Origin: Caulobacter sp. 73W
Lineage (GTDB): Bacteria; Pseudomonadota; Alphaproteobacteria; Caulobacterales; Caulobacteraceae
Direction of reading: 5' to 3'
NCBI RefSeq assembly: GCF_041021955.1
Contig: NZ_CP158375.1
Coordinates: 3,646,501-3,710,500 of the forward strand
Length of the DNA: 64,000 nt
Part shown: positions 17,454 to 25,527 of the stretch, piece after piece
Numbering within the stretch: position 1 is the stretch's first letter
How the letters are laid out: every line of letters starts with the position of its first letter
Position numbers and translations under genes: made by a program
Notes under the pieces: generated by a model
Told to the model about the DNA's origin: nothing
Seen by the model: the letters and a program-made list of their open reading frames with translations, nothing else
Database searches by the model: none

Positions 17454-18907
17454 TGGTGGAACGCCCCTTCACCCGGCTGGCCGAGTTCGAAATCAGACTT
17501 GGGCTGATACTGCGGATCGTTGCGATCGTAGGCGAGGCCGCCGTCAATGAAGACCTTCTCGGCCTTGGCGTAGACGCTGAACGGGTCGCTGCTCCACAGG
17601 ACCACGTCGGCGGCCTTGCCGGCGACCAGGCTGCCGGTCTTGTCGCCGATGCCCAGGGCCTTGGCCGGGTTGGCGGTGATCCAGGCGATGGCTTCGGCGC
17701 GGTTGATGTTCATGCCGATGCGGTTGCCCGCCGCCATGGCCAGGGCCGCCTCCTGATTGAGGCGCTGGGTCATGATCGGATCGTCCGAGTGGATGACGGT
17801 GCAGGCGCCGGCCTTGTAGGCGATGGCCGCGTTGGCGTCGATGCCGTCCAGGCTCTCCATCTTGAAGCCCTGCCACGACGCCCAGGTGGCGAAGCAGACG
17901 TCTTCCTTGGCGAGCAGGTCGCCGACCTTGTAGGCCTCCACCGCGTGGTGGAACATGGTCGTGCGGTAGCCGAATTCCTTGCCGATATCGATCATCACGG
18001 CCATCTCGTCGCCGCGATAGCAGTGGTTCTGCACCAGGATCTCGCCGTTCAGCACGCCCATCAGGGTGTCGAGCTGCAGGTCGCGCTTGGGCGCGTCGGC
18101 CTTCTCGCCCTTTTCGACCTTGGCGCGGTAGTCGTCCCACTTGCGCTTGTAGTCGGCGGCGTTGATCCACGCCGCGCGATAGCCGGCCACGTTGCCCATG
18201 GCCGTCGACGGCGCGCGGCTGCGGCCGCCGTAGACCCGCTTGGGGTTCTCGCCGCAGGCCATCTTCACGCCGTAGGGCGCGCCGGGAAACTTCATCCCCT
18301 GCATGGTGTGCGAGGGCACGTTCTTCAGCGTCACCGAGCGGCCGCCGAACAGGTTGGCCGAGCCCGGGAGGATCTGCAGGGTGGTCACCCCGCCGGCGCG
18401 GGCGCGGTTGAAGCCCGGATCATGCGGCCAGACCGAGTGCTCGGCCCACACCTGTGCGGTGTTGGGGTCGGTGACTTCGTTGCCGTCCGAACGGGCCTGC
18501 ACGCCGGGCGAGGAATAGACGCCCAGGTGGCTGTGGGCGTCGATGACGCCGGGGGTCACCCACTTTCCCTTGCCGTCGATCACGGCGACGTCCGCCGGGA
18601 CCGCGGTGCCGGCGCCGCCGACCGAAACGATCTTGCCGCCGGAGAAGAAGACGACGCCGTTCTCGATCTGCTGGCCGGTGGCCGTCAGCACCGTCGCGCC
18701 GACGATGGCCGTGGCCCGGCCGGGCAGGGGCTTGTAGGTCGAGGCGAAGGGCGCTGCGCCCGCCGACGGATCAAGGCCGGCCGGCAGCGGCTTAGTCACC
18801 ACCTTTTCGGCGGGCTTGGCCGCGGGCTTCGCCGCCTGCGCGTAGGCGCTGGACGCGCCGGCGAACGCCAGCCCCGTCAGCATGGTCGCGGCCAGCGCCG
18901 CCCTCAT
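17450..18907 (-). CDS. Secreted metal-dependent amidohydrolase
   Basis: A 485-residue periplasmic amidohydrolase with a clear signal peptide (about 1-24, GASSAYAQA) and a Lys/Ala/Pro-rich linker. Metal ligands are intact: HSH at residues 125-127 in GVIDAHSHLG, later HNHC-like and FHHAVEAYKV histidines, and ACTVIHSDDPI with the catalytic Asp. Relatives act on cyclic amides or peptides; the substrate is unknown. An open frame extends upstream to 19090, but only the ATG at 18907 gives a signal peptide. It leads a two-gene operon with the degenerate paralogue. Confidence 0.9.
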   Translation of the reverse strand: MRAALAATMLTGLAFAGASSAYAQAAKPAAKPAEKVVTKPLPAGLDPSAGAAPFASTYKPLPGRATAIVGATVLTATGQQIENGVVFFSGGKIVSVGGAGTAVPADVAVIDGKGKWVTPGVIDAHSHLGVYSSPGVQARSDGNEVTDPNTAQVWAEHSVWPHDPGFNRARAGGVTTLQILPGSANLFGGRSVTLKNVPSHTMQGMKFPGAPYGVKMACGENPKRVYGGRSRAPSTAMGNVAGYRAAWINAADYKRKWDDYRAKVEKGEKADAPKRDLQLDTLMGVLNGEILVQNHCYRGDEMAVMIDIGKEFGYRTTMFHHAVEAYKVGDLLAKEDVCFATWASWQGFKMESLDGIDANAAIAYKAGACTVIHSDDPIMTQRLNQEAALAMAAGNRIGMNINRAEAIAWITANPAKALGIGDKTGSLVAGKAADVVLWSSDPFSVYAKAEKVFIDGGLAYDRNDPQYQPKSDFELGQPGEGAFHQ

Positions 18908-19091
18908 AAAGCTACTCAATGTCGCCCCCTCCAGGAAAAGGTGGGGCGAAATCGAGACCAGTTTCCGTATACGATCAAGCGATATCGCTGTTTCGCGGAC
19001 GCTAAAGCGACGGTTTGTCCCCAACATTGCGAAAGCTTCATGTCGGCCCTCATTCCCGGATCTGGGATCGCATGATACCTTGCAAGACAAG

Positions 19092-19454
19092 ATGACTTAC
19101 GAAGCAAAATCCGAAGCCGCCGAAACCCGGCGTGCGCAACTGCTCAAGGGGCTGGCTGAGCTGGCCTTGCTGAGCGTGCTGAAGGCGCGCGCGCACTACG
19201 GCCTGGAAATCCTGGACCGGCTCAGGGGCGAGGCTGGGCTGAACCTGGCGGAGGGGACGATCTACCCGCTGCTGCACCGCCTGGAGAAGGCGGGCCTGAC
19301 CAGGGCCGAGTGGCGGATCGAGGAGGGCGGCGCCCGTCCTCGGAAATACTACGCGCTGACCGAAATAGGGCGCGCCGAACTTGTCGAACAACAGGCCGAG
19401 TGGACGCGTGTCAGCGCCAGTCTCGGCGGCTTTCTGGAAAGGGGTGGGGAATGA
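19092..19454 (+). CDS. PadR-family transcriptional regulator
   Basis: A 120-residue PadR winged-helix protein: LLKGLAELALLSVLKARAHYGLEIL is too long to quote further, then EGTIYPLLHRLEKAGL (recognition helix and wing) and PRKYYALTEIGR. PadR dimers repress targets and often respond to small ligands or to a membrane partner. It is divergent from the amidohydrolase operon and overlaps the next gene (ATGA). The frame is open upstream to 18882 but the family N-terminus fits the ATG at 19092. A short palindrome CTTGCAAG at 19079-19086 lies just upstream and might be an operator. Confidence 0.92.
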   Translation: MTYEAKSEAAETRRAQLLKGLAELALLSVLKARAHYGLEILDRLRGEAGLNLAEGTIYPLLHRLEKAGLTRAEWRIEEGGARPRKYYALTEIGRAELVEQQAEWTRVSASLGGFLERGGE

Positions 19455-20014
19455 CTTACGCCAACAGCAATCCCGAGGTGGAAGCGTGGCTTCGCAAGCT
19501 GGGCTGGGCGCTGGCGCGGATGCCGTCGCCGGAGCGCGAAGGGATCATCGATGAGACCCGCACCCATATGTACGAGCGCCTGGCGAGGGGTCTGACGCCC
19601 GTCCAGGCGGTGGAGGGGTTCGGCACGCCTGACGCCTATGCTCGCAAATTCATGGACGAGATGGACCTGTCCGGCGCCCTGGGCTCACAGCGCGGCGGCG
19701 ACCTGCTGGGCGCTATCGCCCGCCGGGTGCATCGCAGCCTGATCGCCCTGGTCGCCTTCGTGGCGGTCTTGTGCCTGTTCTGTCTGGCCGCTGGTGGGGC
19801 CGTGGCCATGGTCATGGAGGTGGTCGATCCCGTCCACACCGGCCTGTGGGTCGGCGAGGCCGGCTTCTTCATCGGCACGAACGACGACCCGAGCCGGGCC
19901 AAGGACATCGCGGGCGACAAGATTTACGTGGTGGGCGCGGCGCTGATCGCCGCCTCCTACGTCTTCGGCCGGCTGATCCTGCTGGGCGCGGTCCGGGCCC
20001 TGGCCCGCCGCTGA
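19451..20014 (+). CDS. HAAS-domain membrane protein, PadR partner
   Basis: A 187-residue inner-membrane protein. Residues ~8-65 form a helical HAAS/DUF1700-like signalling domain (ALARMPSPEREGIIDE, then GLTPVQAVEGFGTPDAYA). Two hydrophobic segments follow, about 98-122 and 157-178, with a short external loop rich in Asp and Gly. HAAS proteins are typically encoded beside PadR regulators, as here (4-base overlap), and are thought to relay envelope state to them. The ligand is unknown. The upstream frame to 19310 lies inside padR. Confidence 0.85.
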   Translation: MTYANSNPEVEAWLRKLGWALARMPSPEREGIIDETRTHMYERLARGLTPVQAVEGFGTPDAYARKFMDEMDLSGALGSQRGGDLLGAIARRVHRSLIALVAFVAVLCLFCLAAGGAVAMVMEVVDPVHTGLWVGEAGFFIGTNDDPSRAKDIAGDKIYVVGAALIAASYVFGRLILLGAVRALARR

Positions 20015-20018
20015 CGAA

Positions 20019-20046
20019 AAAGGCCCGCGGATCGCTCCGCGGGCCT
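20019..20046. terminator. Bidirectional terminator between the HAAS gene and glnA
   Basis: AAGGCCCGCGGA, loop TCGC, TCCGCGGGCCTT: a 12-base perfect stem. On the - strand it is followed by TTTCG, giving a good glnA terminator; on the + strand it is followed by CTGTCTT, a weaker tail. It serves both convergent genes. Confidence 0.85.
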
Positions 20047-20072
20047 TCTGTCTTCCGGCTAAGCGGTTGTGC

Positions 20073-21482
20073 TTAGCACTTGTAGTACATGTCGAATTCG
20101 ACCGGGTGCGGGTGCAATTGCAGGCGCATCACTTCTTCCATCTTCAGCTCGATGTAGCTGTCGATGAAGTCGTCATCCATGACGCCGCCCTTCTTGAGGA
20201 AGGCGCGGTCCTTGTCGAGGGCTTCCAGAGCCTCGCGGAGCGAGCCGCAGACTTCCGGGATCTTCTTCTGCTCGCGGGGCGGCAGGTCGTACAGGTTCTT
20301 GTCGGCGGGCGCGCCCGGATCGATCTTGTTCTCGATCCCGTCGAGGCCGGCCATCAGCAGTGCCACGAAGGTCAGGTAGGGGTTGCCCATCGGGTCGGGG
20401 AAGCGGGCTTCCAGACGCTTGGCCTTCGGGCTGTCCACGTGCGGGATGCGGATCGACGCCGAGCGGTTGCGCGACGAATAGGCCAGCTTCACCGGGGCTT
20501 CGTAGCCCGGCACCAGGCGCTTGTACGAGTTCGTCGTGGAGTTCGAGAACGCGTTGATCGCCTTGGCGTGCTTGATGATGCCGCCGATGTACCACAGGCA
20601 CAGGTCCGACAGGCCGGCGTACTTGTCGCCGGCGAACAGCGGCTTGCCGTTGCCCCAGATCGACTGGTGGACGTGCATGCCCGAACCGTTGTCGCCGAAC
20701 ATCGGCTTGGCCATGAAGGTGGCCGTCTTGCCGTAGGCGTGGGCCACGTTGTGGATCACGTACTTATAGAGCTGCAGGCGGTCGGCCATGGTGACCATGG
20801 TGTCGAACTTCAGGCCGAGCTCGTGCTGGGCGGGCGCCACTTCGTGGTGGTGCTTTTCCGGCTTCATGCCCAGCTCGCCCATGACCGCCAGCATTTCGCC
20901 GCGCAGGTCCTGGCCGCTGTCGATCGGGTTCACCGGGAAGTAGCCGCCCTTGGGCCCCGGGCGGTGGCCCATATTGCCTTCCGGATAGGCGCGGCCCGTG
21001 TTGGTCGGCAGTTCGACCGAGTTATAGGAGTAGCCGGTGTTGTGGGGCGAGGTGTCCCACTTCACGTCGTCGAAGATGAAGAACTCGGCTTCCGGGCCGA
21101 AGTAGACGGTGTCGCCCACGCCCGACGACTTCACGTAGCTCAGCGCCTTCTTGGCGATGGAGCGCGGGTCGCGGTTGTACGGCTCGTTGGTGTCGGGGTT
21201 CAGCACGTCGCAGAACAGGCACAGCGTGGTCTGCTGGTAGAACGGGTCGATGTAAGCGCTTTCCAGGTCCGGACGCAGCTTCATGTCGGACTCGTTGATC
21301 GCCTTCCAACCGGCGATGGACGAGCCGTCGAACATCGTGCCGTCGTTGAGGAAGTCCTCGTCGACCAGGTCGATGTCGAAGGTGACGTGCTGCATCTTGC
21401 CGCGAACGTCGGTGAAGCGGACGTCAACGTATTTGACTTCCTTTTCCTTGATCTCGGAAAGGATCTTCTGGGCCGTGCTCAT
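20073..21482 (-). CDS. glnA: Glutamine synthetase type I
   Basis: ATP-dependent ligase forming glutamine from glutamate and ammonia; 469 residues, the same as the enterobacterial GSI-beta enzyme. Conserved parts include DGSSIAGW near residue 52, [24 protein letters not shown] and the NRSASIRIP active-site segment. The adenylylation tyrosine is present (Tyr398 in NLYDLP), so GlnE control is expected. Ribosome-binding site AGGGGA precedes the ATG. Downstream of glnB with a 39-base gap, a common alphaproteobacterial operon. Confidence 0.97.
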   Translation of the reverse strand: MSTAQKILSEIKEKEVKYVDVRFTDVRGKMQHVTFDIDLVDEDFLNDGTMFDGSSIAGWKAINESDMKLRPDLESAYIDPFYQQTTLCLFCDVLNPDTNEPYNRDPRSIAKKALSYVKSSGVGDTVYFGPEAEFFIFDDVKWDTSPHNTGYSYNSVELPTNTGRAYPEGNMGHRPGPKGGYFPVNPIDSGQDLRGEMLAVMGELGMKPEKHHHEVAPAQHELGLKFDTMVTMADRLQLYKYVIHNVAHAYGKTATFMAKPMFGDNGSGMHVHQSIWGNGKPLFAGDKYAGLSDLCLWYIGGIIKHAKAINAFSNSTTNSYKRLVPGYEAPVKLAYSSRNRSASIRIPHVDSPKAKRLEARFPDPMGNPYLTFVALLMAGLDGIENKIDPGAPADKNLYDLPPREQKKIPEVCGSLREALEALDKDRAFLKKGGVMDDDFIDSYIELKMEEVMRLQLHPHPVEFDMYYKC

Positions 21483-21521
21483 GCGTTATCCCCTTTGAGC
21501 TCTTAGTGCAGTGGGCCGTCG

Positions 21522-21887
<366 letters not shown>

Positions 21888-21959
21888 TCATTACATGGGC
21901 GCGACGGAGCACAGGGCGGGGCGCGGCCACAAGGGCCCAGGCTTACGAATCCTTACCGC

Positions 21960-21996
21960 CTGCCTCAGAAGCTTCATATGCATGAAAATGAGGCAG
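21960..21996. promoter_or_regulatory. Inverted repeat upstream of glnB
   Basis: CTGCCTCA (21960-21967) and TGAGGCAG (21989-21996) are perfect 8-base arms around an AT-rich 21-base centre containing TCAT/ATGA. It lies about 100-135 bases upstream of the glnB start, in the range for an activator site such as NtrC, though the sequence does not match the NtrC consensus I know. Also 96 bases upstream of the divergent thiolase-like gene. Confidence 0.4.
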
Positions 21997-22091
21997 CGCG
22001 AGCCCGCCTTTTGTGCATGCCGAAATCCGCCTTGTGAACGGCCGTTCGGCCCCTAGGATCGAGGTCAGACAGGGGCGGAAGGGTAGTCAGG

Positions 22092-23633
22092 ATGCTGGAA
22101 GACACGCCGGTTCTTATCGGTTCGGGCCAATTCACGCATCGCGGCTCGGCGGCGGATTCACCATCACCGCTCGAACTGCTGAAGATTGCGGCGAAATCAG
22201 CCGCCTCCGACGCCGGCCTTTCGGAGGCTGATCTTGCCGGGATCGACGCTTTGGCGGTCGTCGGTTTCTCGATCGATGCGCCGGGCGGCCTCTCGCGCCT
22301 GCCGGTTCCGCGTCTGCTTAACCCTCCGGCCAGTCTGGCGCGTGCTCTCGGCGCGGCGCCTGCTGTCCATATGTACACATATACCGGCGGCAATACGCCT
22401 CAGATGCTGGTCAATCAGTTCGCCGAACGGATCAGCCGCGGCGAGGTTGAACTGGGCCTGGTCGCCGGGGCGGAGTTCCTCGGCTCGCTGATGAAGCGGC
22501 TTAAGGGCGGGCTGGGCTTTGGGCCGGACTGGAGCGACGACGTCGCCGAAGCCCCGAACATGGTCGGCGATCCCCGGCCTGGCGCGACTGAGCACGAGGA
22601 AGCGCACGGTCTGGCCTTTCCCACCAACACCTATCCGCTGTTCGAGAACGCGTTGCGAGCCAGGGACGGACGCTCGATCCCAGAGCACCAGCAGCGGATC
22701 GGCGAGCTGTTCGCGCCCTTCACCCGCGTGGCCGCGGGCAATCCCAACGCCTGGTTCCCGGTCGAACGCTCCGCCGAAGAGCTGATGACCGTGACGCCGG
22801 CCAATCGTCTCGTCGGCTTTCCCTATCCGAAATACGTCAACTCGATCCTGGAGGTGGACCAGTCCGCCGCCGTCCTGATCGCCAGCGTCCGCAAGGCGCG
22901 CGAGCTGGGCGTGCCCGAGGATCGCTGGGTCTTCCTGCACGGCTGCGCTGATGCGGCGGATCTGTGGAACCTGCTGGACCGGCAGGACTACCATTCCAGC
23001 CCGGCCATCCGCCTGACGGGGGAGCGGGCGCTGGGCATGGCCGGGATCGACCTGGCCGACATCGACCTGTTCGACATCTATTCCTGCTTCCCGTCCGCCG
23101 TGCAGATCGCGGCGGAGGAGTTGGGCCTGTCCATCAACGATCCGCGCGGCCTGACGGTGACTGGCGGCCTGCCGTACTTCGGCGGCCCCGGGAACAACTA
23201 CGCCATGCACGGGATCGCGGAGATGATGAGCCGTCTGCGCGCGCGGCCGGGCGCCTATGGCCTCTGCACCGCCAACGGCTGGCACCTGACCAAGCAGTCG
23301 GTCGGCGTCTATTCGACCCGGCCGGTCGAGGGGGCCTGGAAGCGGGAAGATCCGAAGGTCATCCAGGCCCAGGTAGACGCCCTGCCGCATCCGCCTGTTG
23401 TTGAACGGCCGCAGGGGCGGGCTGCGATCGAGACCTACACCGTCATCCACTCACGCGAAGGCTATCGTATGGGCATCGTCATCGGCCGGGACGAGAAAGG
23501 GCGTCGCTTCGTCGCCAACACCCCCGAGGACGAGGCGACCCTGCGCGGGCTGGAGGCGGTGGAGTCCGTCGGCCGCTCCGGGACCGTCGGCCCGCATCCC
23601 GACGGCGTGCGCAACCTCTTCGTTCCGGACTGA
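22092..23633 (+). CDS. Thiolase-like protein (acetyl-CoA acetyltransferase family)
   Basis: A 513-residue thiolase-superfamily protein with an extra C-terminal OB-like domain (about 400-513). Late-domain landmarks: DIDLFDIYSCFPSAV in place of the usual NEAFA region, then GGLPYFGGPGNNYAMHGI and GLCTANGWHLTKQS, which keeps a cysteine. The place of the nucleophilic cysteine reads YTGGNTPQM (about residues 98-106), with none present. Typical thiolysis is thus doubtful; relatives in actinobacteria and alphaproteobacteria are annotated as acetyl-CoA acetyltransferases or SCPx-like. It starts a three-gene cluster. Confidence 0.85.
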   Translation: MLEDTPVLIGSGQFTHRGSAADSPSPLELLKIAAKSAASDAGLSEADLAGIDALAVVGFSIDAPGGLSRLPVPRLLNPPASLARALGAAPAVHMYTYTGGNTPQMLVNQFAERISRGEVELGLVAGAEFLGSLMKRLKGGLGFGPDWSDDVAEAPNMVGDPRPGATEHEEAHGLAFPTNTYPLFENALRARDGRSIPEHQQRIGELFAPFTRVAAGNPNAWFPVERSAEELMTVTPANRLVGFPYPKYVNSILEVDQSAAVLIASVRKARELGVPEDRWVFLHGCADAADLWNLLDRQDYHSSPAIRLTGERALGMAGIDLADIDLFDIYSCFPSAVQIAAEELGLSINDPRGLTVTGGLPYFGGPGNNYAMHGIAEMMSRLRARPGAYGLCTANGWHLTKQSVGVYSTRPVEGAWKREDPKVIQAQVDALPHPPVVERPQGRAAIETYTVIHSREGYRMGIVIGRDEKGRRFVANTPEDEATLRGLEAVESVGRSGTVGPHPDGVRNLFVPD

Positions 23634-23637
23634 CCCC

Positions 23638-24201
23638 ATGATCCGCATGATCCGACACGGCAAGCCGGCCTCCACCTGGGGCGGAGCGGATGACGATCCG
23701 GGCCTGGACGAGGTCGGGCAGGCGCAGGCGCGGGCCGCCGCCGAGGCGTTGATGGCCTTGTCGCCAGCCGAGCGGCCGACCCGCGTGATCAGCTCGCCGC
23801 TGCGCCGCTGCCGCGAGACGGCCCAACCCTTCGCCGACGCTTTGGGCATGGCGATGGAGATCGATCCGCGCGTTGGCGAAATCCCGACGCCGAAGGCGCT
23901 GACTGGCGAGGAGCGTCCCGGCTGGTTGCGCGCCGCCTTCGGCGCCCGCTGGGGCGAAATCGAGGGGGATCTGGACTACGCCGACTGGGCCGCGGGCGTC
24001 GCCGCGGCGGTCGCAGAGTACGAGGGCTGCGCGGTCTTCAGTCATTTCGTGGCCCTGAACGCGGCGGTGGGCACGGCGATCGGCGATGATCGCGCCGTGG
24101 TCTTCCGCCCCGATCACGCCTCGATCACCGTGTTCGAGATCAAAGACGGACGGCTTCGCCTGGTTGAACAGGGAGCGGAGGCGTCCACTCAGGTATTGTG
24201 A
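23638..24201 (+). CDS. Histidine phosphatase family protein
   Basis: A 187-residue member of the phosphoglycerate-mutase-like branch. The phosphohistidine motif is at the very start (MIRHGK, His7), SSPLRRCRETA supplies the next Arg, Glu82-region GEIP follows, and the second His is in VFSHFVALN. Substrate unknown. The open frame begins at 23398 inside the previous gene; the ATG at 23638, 4 bases after the thiolase stop, is the one that places RHG correctly. Overlaps the next gene by 4 bases. Confidence 0.9.
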   Translation: MIRMIRHGKPASTWGGADDDPGLDEVGQAQARAAAEALMALSPAERPTRVISSPLRRCRETAQPFADALGMAMEIDPRVGEIPTPKALTGEERPGWLRAAFGARWGEIEGDLDYADWAAGVAAAVAEYEGCAVFSHFVALNAAVGTAIGDDRAVVFRPDHASITVFEIKDGRLRLVEQGAEASTQVL

Positions 24202-25052
24202 CCGTCATGGCCGACATGCTCCGCAACGATCCCGACCTCTGGCTGCCGCTCTTTCCGTGGCCGCCCGCCGATGCGCACAAGCACGCCCGGGGGCGAATGG
24301 TCGTTGTCAGCGGCGACGCCTGGAGCACCGGAGCCCCGCGGCTGGCGGCGCGGGCGGGCCTGCGGATCGGGGCGGGCGTAGTGACCATGCTGTCGCCGAC
24401 CGAGGCCCTGGCTTCGCACGCCGCTCACCTGGAGGCGGTCATGCTGCGCGGCTTCGAAGAGCCGGGTCAGTTGGCGGAACTGGCCGAAAGCGCCGACGCT
24501 GCGGTGATCGGCCCGGCGGCGGGGGTAGGGGAGCGCACGACGCTCAACCTCTTCGCCCTGACGGCCACCGGCGTGGCCCTGGTCATCGACGCCGACGCCC
24601 TGACCAGTTTCCAGGAAGATCCAGACAACCTGTTCTCAGTCCTTGACCGCGACGACGTGCTGACGCCGCATCCGGGTGAGTTCGGGCGGCTGTTTCCGGG
24701 CCTGCTGGAAGAGAAGGGCCGGGAAGAGGCGGCGCGTGAGGCGGCTGCACGGGCCGGCGCGGTGGTGATACTCAAGGGGCCAGAGACGGTGATCGCGGCG
24801 CCCGACGGGCGGGCGGCCGTAAACCCGAACGGTTCGCCCTGGCTGGCGACGGCGGGAACGGGCGACGTGCTAGCCGGCTTCTGCGCCGGCCTGATCGCTC
24901 AGGGCATGCCCAGCTTCGAGGCGGCCTGCGCGGCGGTCTGGCTGCATGCTCAATGCGCAGGCGCCTTTGGTCCGGGTTTGATCTCCGAGGACCTTCCGAA
25001 CCTGGTTCCTGCCGCCCTGAATGCGCTGTTCGTCGCAAAAGTCGGGCGATAG
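24198..25052 (+). CDS. nnrD: ADP-dependent NAD(P)H-hydrate dehydratase
   Basis: A 284-residue ribokinase-fold enzyme repairing hydrated NADH/NADPH. Motifs: RGRMVVVSGDAWSTGAPRLA near the N-terminus, TPHPGEFGRLFPG in mid-protein, ILKGPETV and GTGDVLAGFCAGLIA with the catalytic Asp. It corresponds to the dehydratase domain only; the epimerase (YjeF N-terminal) domain is absent and must be encoded elsewhere. GTG start overlapping the previous stop (GTGA); an ATG at 24207 is possible. Confidence 0.93.
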   Translation: MTVMADMLRNDPDLWLPLFPWPPADAHKHARGRMVVVSGDAWSTGAPRLAARAGLRIGAGVVTMLSPTEALASHAAHLEAVMLRGFEEPGQLAELAESADAAVIGPAAGVGERTTLNLFALTATGVALVIDADALTSFQEDPDNLFSVLDRDDVLTPHPGEFGRLFPGLLEEKGREEAAREAAARAGAVVILKGPETVIAAPDGRAAVNPNGSPWLATAGTGDVLAGFCAGLIAQGMPSFEAACAAVWLHAQCAGAFGPGLISEDLPNLVPAALNALFVAKVGR

Positions 25053-25098
25053 CTGCGATAGCGTCGATTATCGACCGTCGGTCTCTGGACATCTTCAG

Positions 25099-25114
25099 TG
25101 CAGTTGTTACTGCA
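25099..25114. promoter_or_regulatory. Inverted repeat upstream of the small exported protein
   Basis: TGCAGT, TTGTT-type centre of four bases, ACTGCA: perfect 6-base arms 39 bases before the ATG at 25153. Size and position suit a repressor operator or promoter element; no known family assigned. Confidence 0.35.
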
Positions 25115-25152
25115 TTCGCCGACGCTCGTTATCTCTCTGGACCGGAACCCCT

Positions 25153-25368
25153 ATGTCGCTTCTGATCGCCTTGCTCGCCGCCGCCTCGACCGCCGCCGCC
25201 CAACCCGCCGAAAGCCAAGTCGCACAGGACAAGCCCGCCGCTGAAAAGCCGGCCGAGAAGAAGGTGAAGATGGTCTGCGCGAAGGTCGAAACCCCGGGCG
25301 CCCGTGTGGCCAAGAAGGTCTGCCGTCCGGCGACCGCCGAAGAGCTGGCCGAAGCGGCCGGCAAGTAG
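25153..25368 (+). CDS. Small exported protein with paired cysteines
   Basis: A 71-residue protein with a short signal peptide (residues 1-16, LLAAASTAAA) and a Lys/Glu/Ala/Pro linker. The mature C-terminus has VCAKVETPGARVAKKVCR, two cysteines 16 apart that probably form a disulfide in the periplasm. Small proteins with this C...TGxR...C pattern are common in Caulobacterales and Sphingomonadales and have no function assigned that I know. The longer frame from 25021 has no signal peptide. Confidence 0.75.
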   Translation: MSLLIALLAAASTAAAQPAESQVAQDKPAAEKPAEKKVKMVCAKVETPGARVAKKVCRPATAEELAEAAGK

Positions 25369-25399
25369 CGCCATACTCGTCTAGGAAGAGCGGTTCTAG

Positions 25400-25432
25400 C
25401 TTCCGCAACTCGCGGAAGTTGAAGCGGTTTTT
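25400..25432 (+). terminator. Probable terminator after the small exported gene
   Basis: CTTCCGC, loop AACTC, GCGGAAG (25400-25418), then TTGAAGCGGTTTTT. The T-run starts 9 bases after the stem, farther than ideal. It separates the small gene from the TonB receptor gene. Confidence 0.5.
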
Positions 25433-25514
25433 CAATTCTTCGAGAGTGCGTCAGTCGTCGTCGCAACGACACTGAAGTCACGCGCGGCTGTCACATGCGG
25501 CGCCTATAGCCCCC

Positions 25515-25527
25515 GTTGCATTGCAAC
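25515..25527. promoter_or_regulatory. Palindrome across the TTG start of the TonB receptor
   Basis: GTTGCA, T, TGCAAC: perfect 6-base arms with a 1-base centre. The TTG start at 25521 lies inside the right arm. TTGCA/TGCAA dyads resemble LacI-family operators; binding here would block early elongation or initiation. Confidence 0.4.

Noticed and set aside
17453-19075. 540-aa open frame on + across the amidohydrolase
   Set aside because: Antisense to a gene with signal peptide and intact catalytic motifs.
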